From positions 1 to 29,245 of the forward strand of contig JAEWDP010000084.1 of NCBI GenBank assembly GCA_023390055.1: 29,245 nt of DNA, given 5' to 3'. Under the pieces are notes generated by a model, which was not told the DNA's origin, ran no database searches, and saw only the letters and a list, made by a program, of their open reading frames with translations. Each line of letters begins with the position of its first letter. The stretch's first letter is position 1. Positions 7,267 to 15,284 of the stretch are shown one piece after another. Made by a program: the position numbers and the translations under genes. This stretch comes from Pseudomonadota bacterium (GTDB lineage Bacteria > Pseudomonadota > Alphaproteobacteria > Rhizobiales > Rhizobiaceae).

Positions 7267-7893
7267 ATGAAACTGGATTCCAAATATTTTGATCGCATTC
7301 GTACGCGGCGCAAGAGCAAGCAGGAAACTGCTGCCGAGGCACCTGCATGTCAATGGGATGGTTGCGACAAGCCAGGAGCCCATCGAGCTCCGGTGGGCCG
7401 CAATGCCGAGGGGCAGTTCTTTCTCTTCTGCTTCGAGCACGTCAAAGAGTATAATAAGGGCTACAATTATTTCTCTGGCTTGTCGGACAGTGAGATAGCA
7501 CGCTATCAGAAAGAGGCGATCACAGGGCATCGCCCTACCTGGTCCATGGGTGTAAACAAGTCGTCGAAGGATGCGCCGCTGCATTCTACGCTCAGATCCG
7601 GCTCCGCCGCCTCGCAACATCGCCTGAAAGATCCATTTGGTTTTGTTGCGCAGGGCCGAGCCGGCACCCCACATCCACAGCCCCAGGGGCGCAAGCTCAA
7701 GACCCTTGAAGCCAAGGCTTTTGATACGATGGGACTTGGTGCCAATGCTACTTCAGCGGATATAAAGAGTCGCTACAAGGAACTTGTGAAGAAGCATCAC
7801 CCTGATGCGAATGGTGGAGATCGCGGCTCGGAGGAACGTTTTCGTGCAGTAATCCAAGCATATCAGTTGTTGAAGCAAGCCGGTTTCTGCTAA
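7267..7893 (+). CDS. J-domain protein with Cys/His N-terminal region
   Basis: A 208-residue protein with a C-terminal J domain (about 152-208) carrying the HPD tripeptide at 178-180 (KKHHPDANGG), so it should stimulate the ATPase of a DnaK-type Hsp70. It lacks the Gly/Phe region, zinc fingers and client-binding domains of DnaJ. The N-terminal half has a conserved-looking Cys/His set (Cys28, Cys33, His39, Cys55, His58) within CQWDGCDKPGAHRAP and FFLFCFEHVKEYNKGYNYF, possibly a metal-binding fold. A Ser/Gly/Pro linker joins the two parts. GGAG lies four bases before the ATG. It sits 62 bp upstream of cobS on the same strand; the client is unknown. Confidence 0.9.
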   Translation: MKLDSKYFDRIRTRRKSKQETAAEAPACQWDGCDKPGAHRAPVGRNAEGQFFLFCFEHVKEYNKGYNYFSGLSDSEIARYQKEAITGHRPTWSMGVNKSSKDAPLHSTLRSGSAASQHRLKDPFGFVAQGRAGTPHPQPQGRKLKTLEAKAFDTMGLGANATSADIKSRYKELVKKHHPDANGGDRGSEERFRAVIQAYQLLKQAGFC

Positions 7894-7955
7894 GCGATAC
7901 TGAAAAAATTGCAGAGGACTGGCAGTCGGGCGGTGGCTCGCGCCTTGGAGATATA

Positions 7956-8948
7956 ATGAGCAAGATCGATCTTGATATTTCGAACCTTCCCGATACGACC
8001 GTTTCTGTACGGGAGGTCTTTGGTATCGATACTGACATCAGGGTGCCAGCCTACAGCAATGGTGATCCTTATGTCCCGGACCTAGATCCAGATTATCTAT
8101 TTGATCGGGATACAACTCTCGCGATTCTCGCGGGCTTTGCACACAATCGGCGCGTTATGGTTTCCGGTTTTCACGGAACGGGTAAGTCTACCCACATCGA
8201 ACAGGTTGCCGCACGCTTGAACTGGCCATGCGTGCGCATCAATCTGGACAGCCATGTCAGTCGTATCGACCTGGTCGGAAAGGATGCCATTGTCCTGAAG
8301 GATGGCAAGCAGGTGACCGAGTTCAAGGACGGCATTCTGCCATGGGCATATCAGCATAATGTCGCGCTGGTATTCGATGAGTACGATGCAGGTCGCCCTG
8401 ATGTCATGTTCGTAATTCAACGGGTTCTGGAATCTTCAGGCCGGCTGACACTGCTCGATCAAAGTCGAGTCATCCGGCCGCATCCAGCTTTCCGTCTCTT
8501 CGCAACTGCCAATACCGTTGGCCTTGGTGATACGACAGGGCTCTATCATGGTACACAGCAAATCAACCAGGCTCAGATGGATCGCTGGTCGATCGTCACG
8601 ACGCTCAACTATCTTCCGCACGACAAGGAAGTCGATATCGTCGCCGCCAAGGTCAAGAGCTTCGGCAAGACGGCAGAAGGTCGGGAGGTCGTATCCAAGA
8701 TGGTCCGTGTCGCCGACCTTACTCGCTCAGCTTTCGTAAACGGTGACCTTTCGACCGTCATGAGCCCGCGGACGGTCATTACCTGGGCTGAAAATGCAGA
8801 GATTTTCGGGGATATTTCTTTTGCATTCAGGATCACATTCTTGAACAAATGTGATGAACTCGAGCGTACTTTGGTTGCCGAGCAATATCAGCGGGCCTTT
8901 GGTGTCGAGTTGAAGGAAAGCGCTGCCAATATCGTATTAGGAGCCTGA
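7956..8948 (+). CDS. cobS: Aerobic cobaltochelatase subunit CobS
   Basis: A 330-residue AAA+ subunit of the CobNST cobaltochelatase, which inserts Co2+ into hydrogenobyrinic acid a,c-diamide in the aerobic cobalamin pathway. The N-terminal CobS region (1-55) includes VREVFGIDTD. Walker A is GFHGTGKS at 71-78, Walker B is ALVFDEYDAG with Asp141 and Glu142, and sensor segments are RLFATANTVG and QMDRWS. Length is as usual. A GGAG lies a few bases before the ATG. cobT starts 13 bp downstream. CobN, the large catalytic subunit, is not in the window. No cobalamin riboswitch was recognised upstream. Confidence 0.97.
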   Translation: MSKIDLDISNLPDTTVSVREVFGIDTDIRVPAYSNGDPYVPDLDPDYLFDRDTTLAILAGFAHNRRVMVSGFHGTGKSTHIEQVAARLNWPCVRINLDSHVSRIDLVGKDAIVLKDGKQVTEFKDGILPWAYQHNVALVFDEYDAGRPDVMFVIQRVLESSGRLTLLDQSRVIRPHPAFRLFATANTVGLGDTTGLYHGTQQINQAQMDRWSIVTTLNYLPHDKEVDIVAAKVKSFGKTAEGREVVSKMVRVADLTRSAFVNGDLSTVMSPRTVITWAENAEIFGDISFAFRITFLNKCDELERTLVAEQYQRAFGVELKESAANIVLGA

Positions 8949-8961
8949 GGCGACAATCAGT

Positions 8962-10860
8962 ATGGCAGGACCAGGAGATAATATGAAAGGCCGGTCGGTT
9001 GGACCGGTAGATACCGAGCCGCTACGCCGGGCGATAAGCGGATGCGTCCGTTCGATTGCCGGAGATGGCGAGGTGGAGGTCACCTTTGCCAACGAGCGGC
9101 CGGGTCTGGCAGGCGATCGCATTCGGCTGCCGGAGATCTCCAAACGCCCCACTGCCCATGAACTCTCCGTCACGCGTGGTCTTGGCGATTCAATGGCGTT
9201 GCGACTTGCTTGTCACGATCCTGCAGTCCATGCGAGCCTTGCTCCGCAAGGAGCCGATGCGCGCAGCATCTTCGACGCAGTAGAACAGGCTCGTGTCGAA
9301 TCGATTGGTGCCGTGCGAATGAGCGGCATGGCGACCAATCTGGATGCGATGAACACCGAGAAGTACGCAAAGGCGAATTTTTCGGGTATAGAGCGTCAAG
9401 AAGATGCGCCCATTGCCGAGGCAATGGCTATGCTTGTACGGGAGAAGCTCGCTGGAACTAAAGTACCGCAGAGTGCCGGCAAGGTCCTTGAGCTTTGGCG
9501 GCCGTTCATCGAGGAAAAGGCTGCAACCGACCTCGATGGCTTGAAGGGCGCGCTCGAGGACCAGCAGATATTCGCAAAGCTTGTTCGGCATATGCTTTCG
9601 TCCATGCAGATGGCGGAGGACCTCGGCGACGATGATTTTGATCCCGAGGAGGCGGAGAACCCTAACGACGAAGAGCAGCCGCGTAGCAACGAGACTGAAA
9701 ACGAGGAAGTCGAAGAGGAAGCTGGCTCTGATGCTGCCCCCGCCGAGCAGAGTGATGCTGCCGACGACGAGTTCGATGAAGGTGAAATGGACGGCGCCGA
9801 GATGTCTGATGACGACATGTCGGATGAGGCGGACGAACATTCCGAGACACCAGGCGAGACACGTCGACCAAACAATCCATTTGATGATTTCAATGAAAAG
9901 GTCGACTACCACATCTTCACGCAGGAGTTTGATGAGGAGGTCTTGGCCGAAGAACTTTGCGATGAAGCGGAACTCGATCGCCTGCGGGCTTTCCTCGACA
10001 AGCAACTTGCGCATCTCCAGGGGGCGGTGGGTCGTCTTGCTAATCGCCTGCAACGGCGATTGATGGCGCAGCAGAACCGGTCCTGGGACTTTGATCTTGA
10101 AGAAGGCTATCTGGATCCAGCACGCCTTGTTCGACTTATTATCGACCCGATGCAGCCACTCTCGTTCAAGAAGGAAAGAGATACCCAATTTCGTGATACT
10201 GTCGTCTCGTTGGTGCTCGACAATTCAGGGTCGATGCGCGGCAGGCCGATTACGGTGGCAGCCACGTGCGCGGATATTCTCGCCCGTACGTTGGAACGTT
10301 GTGGCGTGAAAGTTGAGATATTGGGCTTTACGACCAAGGCATGGAAGGGTGGTCAGGCACGGGAAAACTGGCTGGCCGGCGGTAAAACCGCAAACCCTGG
10401 CCGCCTCAATGATTTGCGTCACATTGTCTACAAGTCGGCTGATGCTCCATGGCGTCGCTCGCGACGCAATCTGGGTTTGATGATGCGGGAAGGTCTTCTC
10501 AAGGAGAATATCGACGGCGAAGCCTTGATGTGGGCGCATAGCCGATTGATTGCTCGCCCTGAGCAGCGAAAGATCCTGATGATGATTTCAGATGGAGCGC
10601 CGGTCGATGATTCGACCTTGTCAGTCAACCCGGGCAACTATCTCGAGCGGCATCTGCGCGCTGTAATTGAACAGATCGAAACACGTTCTCCTGTCGAACT
10701 CCTGGCGATTGGCATTGGCCACGATGTTACCCGTTATTATCGGAAGGCAGTGACCATCGTTGATGCCGACGAGCTTGCCGGAGCGATGACCGAGCAACTT
10801 GCTGACCTCTTTGAAGAAAACAGTGTCGGGGCCGGTAGACGTATACGCAGGGCAAGTTGA
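8962..10860 (+). CDS. cobT: Aerobic cobaltochelatase subunit CobT
   Basis: A 632-residue partner of CobS. The two form a chaperone-like ring that drives CobN. The N-terminal region (about 1-215) begins MAGPGDN, a start shared with related CobT proteins. A strongly acidic, low-complexity stretch follows at about 218-296 (runs of Asp/Glu with Ser and Ala). The C-terminal part is a von Willebrand A (VWA) domain with the MIDAS motif DNSGS starting at Asp420 (SLVLDNSGSMRG) and ISDGAPVDD near 540. A second possible start (8983) has a better ribosome-binding site (GGAGATA before ATG) and would shorten the protein by seven residues. The stop overlaps the next gene by 4 bp. Confidence 0.96.
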   Translation: MAGPGDNMKGRSVGPVDTEPLRRAISGCVRSIAGDGEVEVTFANERPGLAGDRIRLPEISKRPTAHELSVTRGLGDSMALRLACHDPAVHASLAPQGADARSIFDAVEQARVESIGAVRMSGMATNLDAMNTEKYAKANFSGIERQEDAPIAEAMAMLVREKLAGTKVPQSAGKVLELWRPFIEEKAATDLDGLKGALEDQQIFAKLVRHMLSSMQMAEDLGDDDFDPEEAENPNDEEQPRSNETENEEVEEEAGSDAAPAEQSDAADDEFDEGEMDGAEMSDDDMSDEADEHSETPGETRRPNNPFDDFNEKVDYHIFTQEFDEEVLAEELCDEAELDRLRAFLDKQLAHLQGAVGRLANRLQRRLMAQQNRSWDFDLEEGYLDPARLVRLIIDPMQPLSFKKERDTQFRDTVVSLVLDNSGSMRGRPITVAATCADILARTLERCGVKVEILGFTTKAWKGGQARENWLAGGKTANPGRLNDLRHIVYKSADAPWRRSRRNLGLMMREGLLKENIDGEALMWAHSRLIARPEQRKILMMISDGAPVDDSTLSVNPGNYLERHLRAVIEQIETRSPVELLAIGIGHDVTRYYRKAVTIVDADELAGAMTEQLADLFEENSVGAGRRIRRAS

Positions 10861-11864
10861 CGACTGAGTACGTGAAACAATGCCTTCTGTTGGCTTTCGG
10901 ATGCCTCTTTCCTGCCATTGCGTGGTCTACAGCAGCTGTAATTGCGGCGGAACCGGCGCCCCTGACAATACGTAGTATTCAACAGTTTCAGCCTGGTTCG
11001 CCCAACAGTCGGTTCGGGGCTCTCGAATTCGTTGCAGGTCTTGAATACGCGTCAGCAGATAGCCGCGTAGGTGGGGTCTCCGCTATTCGCTTTCGTCCGA
11101 ATGGTCGGGATTTTCTCGCCGTTCTGGACACGGGAAACTGGTTATGCGGTACTGTTGAACGCAATGAGGAAGGCAACATTGCGGGGCTGCTTGGCTTATC
11201 GGTCATACCAATGACGGGTGGGAGCGGGCAGTCCGCGTCCAAATTTGATATGGATGCCGAAGGATTGGTGCTTCGAGGCGAGCAGATCATCGTTAGTTAT
11301 GAACGACGCCACAGGATAGATTTCTATCACGATCCTTGCGTTTCTGGTTCACGGCCACAGTCTATCGATATGGTGATCCCGTTGCATGAACTACGTTCAA
11401 ACGGTGGTATCGAAATGTTGGCTGTTTCGCCCGTGGACAGCGCTTTGCAAGGGGCTGTTGTCGCGATTGCTGAGAAAAGTCTCGACGAAAATGGCAATCT
11501 TTTCGCGTCTATCCTGGGTGGACCAGAGAAAGGTATATTCAAAGTTGTTCGTGATGAGCCCTGGGCCGTGACCGACGGCGCATTCCTTCCGCAAGGTGAT
11601 CTCCTGCTGCTGGAACGACGCTTCAGTCTCCTCGGCGGATTAGGGATGCGCATTCGCAGAGTTGAAACCAAGAAGATCCGCCGTGGTGCACTTGTTGATG
11701 GCGAAGTCCTGCTTGAGGTCGGTATGGAAGCAGAGATTGACAATATGGAAGGGCTTGACGTCGTGTCGGGATCGGATGGTGAAATCCGCATCATTGTCGT
11801 TTCTGACAATAACCGCTCGTTCCTCCAACGCAATTTGATGCTGGAGTTCCGTTTGGTGGAATAA
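10857..11864 (+). CDS. Exported phytase-like esterase-domain protein
   Basis: A 335-residue protein with an N-terminal signal sequence (LLLAFGCLFPAIAWSTAAVIAAEP) followed by a beta-propeller-type domain of the phytase-like esterase family (Pfam Phytase-like). Supporting pieces are GGVSAIRFRPNGRDFLAVLDTG, DMDAEGLVLR, YERRHRI, GIEMLAVSP, TDGAFLPQGDLLLLERRF and IDNMEGLDVV. It is probably periplasmic; the substrate is unknown and true phytase activity should not be assumed. The TTG at 10857 overlaps the cobT stop by 4 bp and has AGGG five bases upstream; a GTG at 10872 is the alternative. A location right behind cobT recurs in rhizobia as I recall, but a role in B12 synthesis is not evident. It converges with the transporter gene 16 bp away. 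Confidence 0.85.
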   Translation: MTTEYVKQCLLLAFGCLFPAIAWSTAAVIAAEPAPLTIRSIQQFQPGSPNSRFGALEFVAGLEYASADSRVGGVSAIRFRPNGRDFLAVLDTGNWLCGTVERNEEGNIAGLLGLSVIPMTGGSGQSASKFDMDAEGLVLRGEQIIVSYERRHRIDFYHDPCVSGSRPQSIDMVIPLHELRSNGGIEMLAVSPVDSALQGAVVAIAEKSLDENGNLFASILGGPEKGIFKVVRDEPWAVTDGAFLPQGDLLLLERRFSLLGGLGMRIRRVETKKIRRGALVDGEVLLEVGMEAEIDNMEGLDVVSGSDGEIRIIVVSDNNRSFLQRNLMLEFRLVE

Positions 11865-11880
11865 GCGCTTCTGGCGTTGA

Positions 11881-12516
11881 TCAGGCTGTCTTGGTCGACG
11901 ATATGGGTTTCAGTATGTTCATGAGCGCTCCATATGGTAAAAGCATCAAGAGGCCGACAAGGATCTTGACACCAAGATCACCGAGAGCCCACGACATCCA
12001 ACGCGGTGCTTCTAGCGAAACGATGCCGAGGATGGGGGCCCATTCAATCGCGATTGAATCATTTGGACCCAACATCACAAAGACGGTCGCAAAGGCAAGC
12101 GAGAAGAAGAGCAGAGTATCAAGTGCGGATCCCGCGAGAGAACCTACAAGCGGAGCTTGCCACCAGGCCCGCCTACGTAACCGATTGAACACTGATATGT
12201 CGAGGAGTTGTCCTACGAGGAAGGCGGTGCCGGATGCTATTGCTATGCGTGGTACCGATGTCCAGAACGATATGGCAACTCCGACGATGAAGCCGGCTAA
12301 TACGACCCGCCGAGCGACGGCGGGTCCAAACTGCCGATTGGTAAGGTCAGTGACCAAGAACGCTACCGGATAGGTAAATGCTCCCCAGGTCAACAGATCG
12401 CCGAGCTGAACGCCGAAAAGGGAACCGGAAAGAGGAAACTGTACGAAGAAATTCGACGCGATAACGATTGTCGCCATCAGCAGGGCATATATGCAGGTAT
12501 AGCCGAGGTAACGCAT
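11881..12516 (-). CDS. VUT/YhhQ-family transporter (queuosine-precursor type)
   Basis: A 211-residue inner-membrane protein with about six hydrophobic segments, belonging to the COG1738 (VUT/YhhQ) family, members of which take up the queuosine precursors preQ0/preQ1. Recognisable pieces are FGVQLGDLLTWGAFTYPVAF, VTDLTNRQFGP (the family LTDLxNRxxG motif) and QLLDISVFNRLRR. I chose the ATG at 12516 (MRYLGYTCIYALLM): AGGA lies eight bases upstream, and the longer frame would begin in a polar stretch. It is downstream of rpmB on the same strand with a hairpin between. I looked for a preQ1 riboswitch before it and saw none. Specificity for preQ0/preQ1 is inferred from the family only. Confidence 0.87.
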   Translation of the reverse strand: MRYLGYTCIYALLMATIVIASNFFVQFPLSGSLFGVQLGDLLTWGAFTYPVAFLVTDLTNRQFGPAVARRVVLAGFIVGVAISFWTSVPRIAIASGTAFLVGQLLDISVFNRLRRRAWWQAPLVGSLAGSALDTLLFFSLAFATVFVMLGPNDSIAIEWAPILGIVSLEAPRWMSWALGDLGVKILVGLLMLLPYGALMNILKPISSTKTA

Positions 12517-12567
12517 TTTTTTATCCTGGGTGATGCCACCAGTGAGAGATGTTCTGGCCCAAGTCAA

Positions 12568-12598
12568 AGGGCTTGCCCGGTTTGACCGTTCAAGCCCT
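12568..12598 (-). terminator. Hairpin between rpmB and the VUT transporter gene
   Basis: AGGGCTTG (12568-12575) and CAAGCCCT (12591-12598) form a perfect 8-bp stem. Inside it CGGT and ACCG can pair around a three-base loop, giving a longer two-part hairpin. There is no clear T-run after it on the minus strand (it continues TTGACTTGG), so it is either a weak rpmB terminator or attenuator, or a leader structure for the transporter gene. Confidence 0.4.
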
Positions 12599-12632
12599 GT
12601 CTTAAGAACCGGTGATCAGAAACTGAAACGCC

Positions 12633-12926
12633 TTAGGCGGCAGCTTCAGCTGTTTTCTTGGCGATCTGGCGGCGTAGCAGGCGCGCGCGCATGGACAGGT
12701 CGCCTTCATCGGCCTTCAGAAGGAAGGCATCAAGGCCGCCACGATGTTCGACTGAGCGAAGAGCATGTGCCGAAACGCGCAGACGAAAGCGTTGGCCGAG
12801 AGCATCGGAGATCAACGTTACGTGGCACAGGTTCGGCAGGAACCGACGGCGGGTCTTGTTATTGGCGTGGCTGACATTGTTGCCCGACTGGACGCCCTTG
12901 CCGGTCAATTCGCACATACGGGACAT
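12633..12926 (-). CDS. rpmB: 50S ribosomal protein L28
   Basis: A 97-residue L28, the usual length in Alphaproteobacteria. The start MSRMCELTGKGVQSGNNVSHANNKTRR is diagnostic, followed by RRRFLPNL, LGQRFRLRVSAHALRSVEHRGGLDAFLL and a basic-then-alanine-rich C-terminus (RRQIAKKTAEAAA). L28 binds 23S rRNA in the large subunit near the E site. AAAGGTG lies a few bases before the ATG. A near-consensus promoter about 90 bases upstream accounts for its expression. It is transcribed alone or with the downstream transporter gene, depending on the hairpin between them. Confidence 0.98.
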   Translation of the reverse strand: MSRMCELTGKGVQSGNNVSHANNKTRRRFLPNLCHVTLISDALGQRFRLRVSAHALRSVEHRGGLDAFLLKADEGDLSMRARLLRRQIAKKTAEAAA

Positions 12927-13015
12927 GGTACACCTTTGTTCTTATGCAATTGGATGGTCCTTCCGGACAATGCCCGGCGCGCCGATCCAACTGATCTGAT
13001 TGGAAAGTTGCGGTT

Positions 13016-13044
13016 CTATAGTCAGTGAGGGCGCTTCCGTCAAG
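13016..13044 (-). promoter_or_regulatory. Near-consensus alphaproteobacterial promoter for rpmB
   Basis: On the minus strand CTTGAC (13044-13039), a 17-base spacer and CTATAG (13021-13016) match the alphaproteobacterial housekeeping promoter (CTTGAC-N17-CTATAT) at eleven of twelve bases. Transcription would begin near 13009, leaving a leader of about 83 bases before rpmB. This is the clearest promoter I found in the window and fits a highly expressed ribosomal protein gene. Confidence 0.65.
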
Positions 13045-13171
13045 ACAAACCTTGGCATCTACGCTGCTGATTCTATGAGAACCACGCGCGCGGGACTATT
13101 TTCTTGCCACAGTACAGGCGCTATATCAGGACGAACGCGGCGTGAAGCAGCTTGCTCTTTTCGGAGTCGCT

Positions 13172-13942
13172 ATGATCGGACGAAGGATGGAATTTCTCGT
13201 CTTGGGATTGATACTCTCGCTTATGGCAGTGCCAGCGGGGACGGTCAGTCTCACCCATTTGAGCGAATACGACATTTCTCTCGGAATACTCCCTATTGCG
13301 AAGGCCTCCTTTGCAAGTGAGTTCGGCAGCAGGGACTATCGTATAACCGGGAGCTTTCGATCATGGGGAATTGCCGATATTATCACCAGGATATCCGCAA
13401 AGACGCAGGCTCATGGTCAGAGGCGAGGCGATGAACTTCAAACGGAGCGCTTCAGCCTCGTTTATAAATCTGGCAAGCGGACCCGTGTCTATGAAGTCAG
13501 CTACCGTAATGGCAATGTGACGCGATCCGTCATGAAGCCTGAACCAAAGCGTCCTGAAAACTGGGTTCCGGTGACAGATGCAGACCTGCGCTCGGTCCTC
13601 GATCCGCTTAGCGGTCTGGTGTTCGATGGTGACTCTACGGTTTGCCCTCGAACTGTACCGATCTACGATGGCGAGTCCCGTATGGATCTGGTGTTGGCAC
13701 CGAAAGGTATCAGGAATTTCTCGACGAAGGGGTTTGAAGGTGAGGCTATCGTCTGCGAGATCCGCTATATACCAAGATCCGGTTTTCGCCGTGGGCGCAG
13801 CGACATAGAATTTCTTCGAAACACGCGGATGGAGATCTGGTTTGCCAAGGCGCAGTCGGTAAATGTATATGCCCCGGTCTATGCACGGATTCCAACGCGT
13901 ATGGGACCGGTTTACGTGAAGGCTGCGAGATACGGCGGCTGA
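13172..13942 (+). CDS. Exported DUF3108-domain protein
   Basis: A 256-residue protein of the DUF3108 family. A signal peptide (EFLVLGLILSLMAVPAGTVS) is followed by a beta-rich domain with the family features: LTHLSEYDISLGILPIAKASF near the start, TGSFRSWGIADII, DLRSVLDPLSGLVF, VCPRTVPIYDGESRMDLVL and a C-terminal IPTRMGPVYVKAARYGG. It is expected in the periplasm; no function is established. I chose ATG 13172 because GGAG lies five bases upstream; GTG 13142 and ATG 13187 are alternatives. It diverges from rpmB, a pairing I recall from other Rhizobiales, and is followed closely by the EamA transporter gene. Confidence 0.87.
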   Translation: MIGRRMEFLVLGLILSLMAVPAGTVSLTHLSEYDISLGILPIAKASFASEFGSRDYRITGSFRSWGIADIITRISAKTQAHGQRRGDELQTERFSLVYKSGKRTRVYEVSYRNGNVTRSVMKPEPKRPENWVPVTDADLRSVLDPLSGLVFDGDSTVCPRTVPIYDGESRMDLVLAPKGIRNFSTKGFEGEAIVCEIRYIPRSGFRRGRSDIEFLRNTRMEIWFAKAQSVNVYAPVYARIPTRMGPVYVKAARYGG

Positions 13943-13970
13943 CGGGGTGAGTGCCCCGAAAGGGGGCTTC

Positions 13971-14861
13971 GTGAGAATTCGTGGAACGTTGATCGGGTTT
14001 ACAGCGATCCTGATGTGGTCACTGTTGGCACTGATGACGGCTGCTTCAGGCAAAGTACCACCGTTCCAGCTGTCGGCGATTACATTTGCCATTGGGAGTC
14101 TTCCGGGCCTGTTGCTGCTTTCCATAAAACCGGGACGCATTAGATTCCTGAGGCAACCGGCCAAAGTGTGGATCATCGGAGTTGCGGGCCTGTTCGGTTA
14201 TCATTTTCTTTATTTTACCGCTCTCAGAAATGCTCCGGCAGTCGAGGCCGGCCTCATCGCCTATCTCTGGCCGCTCCTGATCGTCGTTGGCTCTGCACTT
14301 TTGCCAGGCGAGCGGTTACGTTGGCACCATGTGATAGGAGCCATTGCAGGACTTGTCGGGACTGTAACGATCGTTTCGCGCAATGGTATTGCTTTTGATA
14401 ATCAGTATGTTCTTGGTTATGGCGCCGCGCTTCTTTGTGCCCTGAGTTGGTCTGCATATTCACTCTTGACCCGCAGATTCGATCAGGTCTCGACGGATGT
14501 TGTTACCGGATTTTGTATTTTGACGTCGTTGTTATCGCTTGCTTGCCACCTTCTGCTTGAAACAACAATCTGGCCTGCCAGCGGCAGTGAGTGGCTGGCG
14601 GTCATCGGCCTTGGGTTGCTCCCGGTTGGCTTAGCCTTTTACGCCTGGGACCATGGTGTCAAACACGGTGATATTCAGATCATCGGTGCAGCGAGCTACG
14701 CTGCACCATTACTGTCGACCCTGATCCTTGTGGTCAGCGGCTTTGCAGAGCCGGATTGGAGGATACTCCTGGCTTGCCTGCTTATTACAGGAGGTGCTGT
14801 TCTGGCGGCCCGTGATATGTTGCAGCCAGGTGATAGAGCAACGGTTGTTCCGGCAGACTAG
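13971..14861 (+). CDS. EamA-family (DMT) transporter, YddG-like
   Basis: A 296-residue inner-membrane protein with ten predicted helices arranged as two EamA repeats. The first repeat covers about 1-135 (TAILMWSLLALMTAASG, EAGLIAYLWPLLIVVGSALLPGE) and the second about 145-285 (LGYGAALLCALSWSAYSLLTRRF, GVKHGDIQIIGAASYAAPLLS). The closest described type by wording is the aromatic amino-acid exporter YddG, but substrate is not determined by the sequence. I chose GTG 13971 because AAAGGGGG lies four bases upstream; GTG 13947, nearer the DUF3108 stop, is possible and adds eight residues. The gene lies 28 bp after the DUF3108 gene and is probably cotranscribed with it. Confidence 0.85.
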   Translation: MRIRGTLIGFTAILMWSLLALMTAASGKVPPFQLSAITFAIGSLPGLLLLSIKPGRIRFLRQPAKVWIIGVAGLFGYHFLYFTALRNAPAVEAGLIAYLWPLLIVVGSALLPGERLRWHHVIGAIAGLVGTVTIVSRNGIAFDNQYVLGYGAALLCALSWSAYSLLTRRFDQVSTDVVTGFCILTSLLSLACHLLLETTIWPASGSEWLAVIGLGLLPVGLAFYAWDHGVKHGDIQIIGAASYAAPLLSTLILVVSGFAEPDWRILLACLLITGGAVLAARDMLQPGDRATVVPAD

Positions 14862-15284
14862 AAAAGCAGATATTGACAACCCCGCACTTCACAGCAGGAT
14901 CTATGCCTGCAGGAGCATGAGGCGCCAGTGCTCTGAATGACGGTCGAGACCCAACGGTTTCTTCAGGTCGGGATCGTGAACGGATGCCTCAAACAGGCCA
15001 AACCGAAACCTTCCTGCTCTGTTTGCAGCAATAAGGGCTCTTCAATGTGAAGTTATTTCCTCCCACCATGCTTTCCACGGCGGGTTTTTTCGAACTTGCC
15101 CCCGGGCTTGCCACCAGGATCACCGCCGGCATAGTCGCAAACCATATCCTGGCGATGAATTCGCTGAAAGTGTCACATATTGCCCACTTTCCGGATGCCG
15201 CTTCATAGGCTCTTGCAAGCCTCTTCATTCAAAGAGGGAGGTGTTTTGGCCTCGAGCGCACGGGTAATGCCTTCTGGGGGCACT
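14862..15284. other. 423-bp stretch with no convincing gene (possible relic)
   Basis: This lies between the convergent EamA and gloB genes. On the minus strand an open frame of 79 codons (15228-14989) has no ribosome-binding site and no recognised family. In another minus frame, from about 15037 to a TAG at 14902, the reading ends in a protein-like tail (GRFRFGLFEASVHDPDLKKP then LGLDRHSEHWRLMLLQA), but it has a stop just upstream and no start. The pieces could be a frameshifted remnant of one gene, or chance. A small inverted repeat, GCAGG-N7-CCTGC near 14894-14910, is the only hairpin seen. No terminator with a T-run was found. Confidence 0.35.

Noticed and set aside
7894..7955. Cobalamin riboswitch before cobS
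   Set aside because: The gap is only 62 bp and contains no B12-box-like sequence.
9396..9893. 165-codon serine-rich minus-strand frame inside cobT
   Set aside because: Ser runs arise from the complement of GAC/GAG/GAT acidic codons; no other support.
9190..10188. 332-codon open frame on the minus strand inside cobT
   Set aside because: It is antisense to the well-supported cobT gene. Its composition (Leu/Ile/Arg-rich, low complexity) comes from the complement of the acidic repeat region, and no start signal or family is seen.
12517..12632. preQ1 riboswitch before the YhhQ-type transporter
   Set aside because: The expected pseudoknot sequence signatures were not found; only a plain hairpin is present.
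13361..14176. 271-codon minus-strand frame across the DUF3108/EamA junction
   Set aside because: It overlaps two recognised genes on the other strand and has no recognisable domain.
14989..15228. 79-codon minus-strand frame downstream of gloB
   Set aside because: No ribosome-binding site, no recognised family and a protein-like tail in a different frame nearby. Kept only as part of the possible relic.
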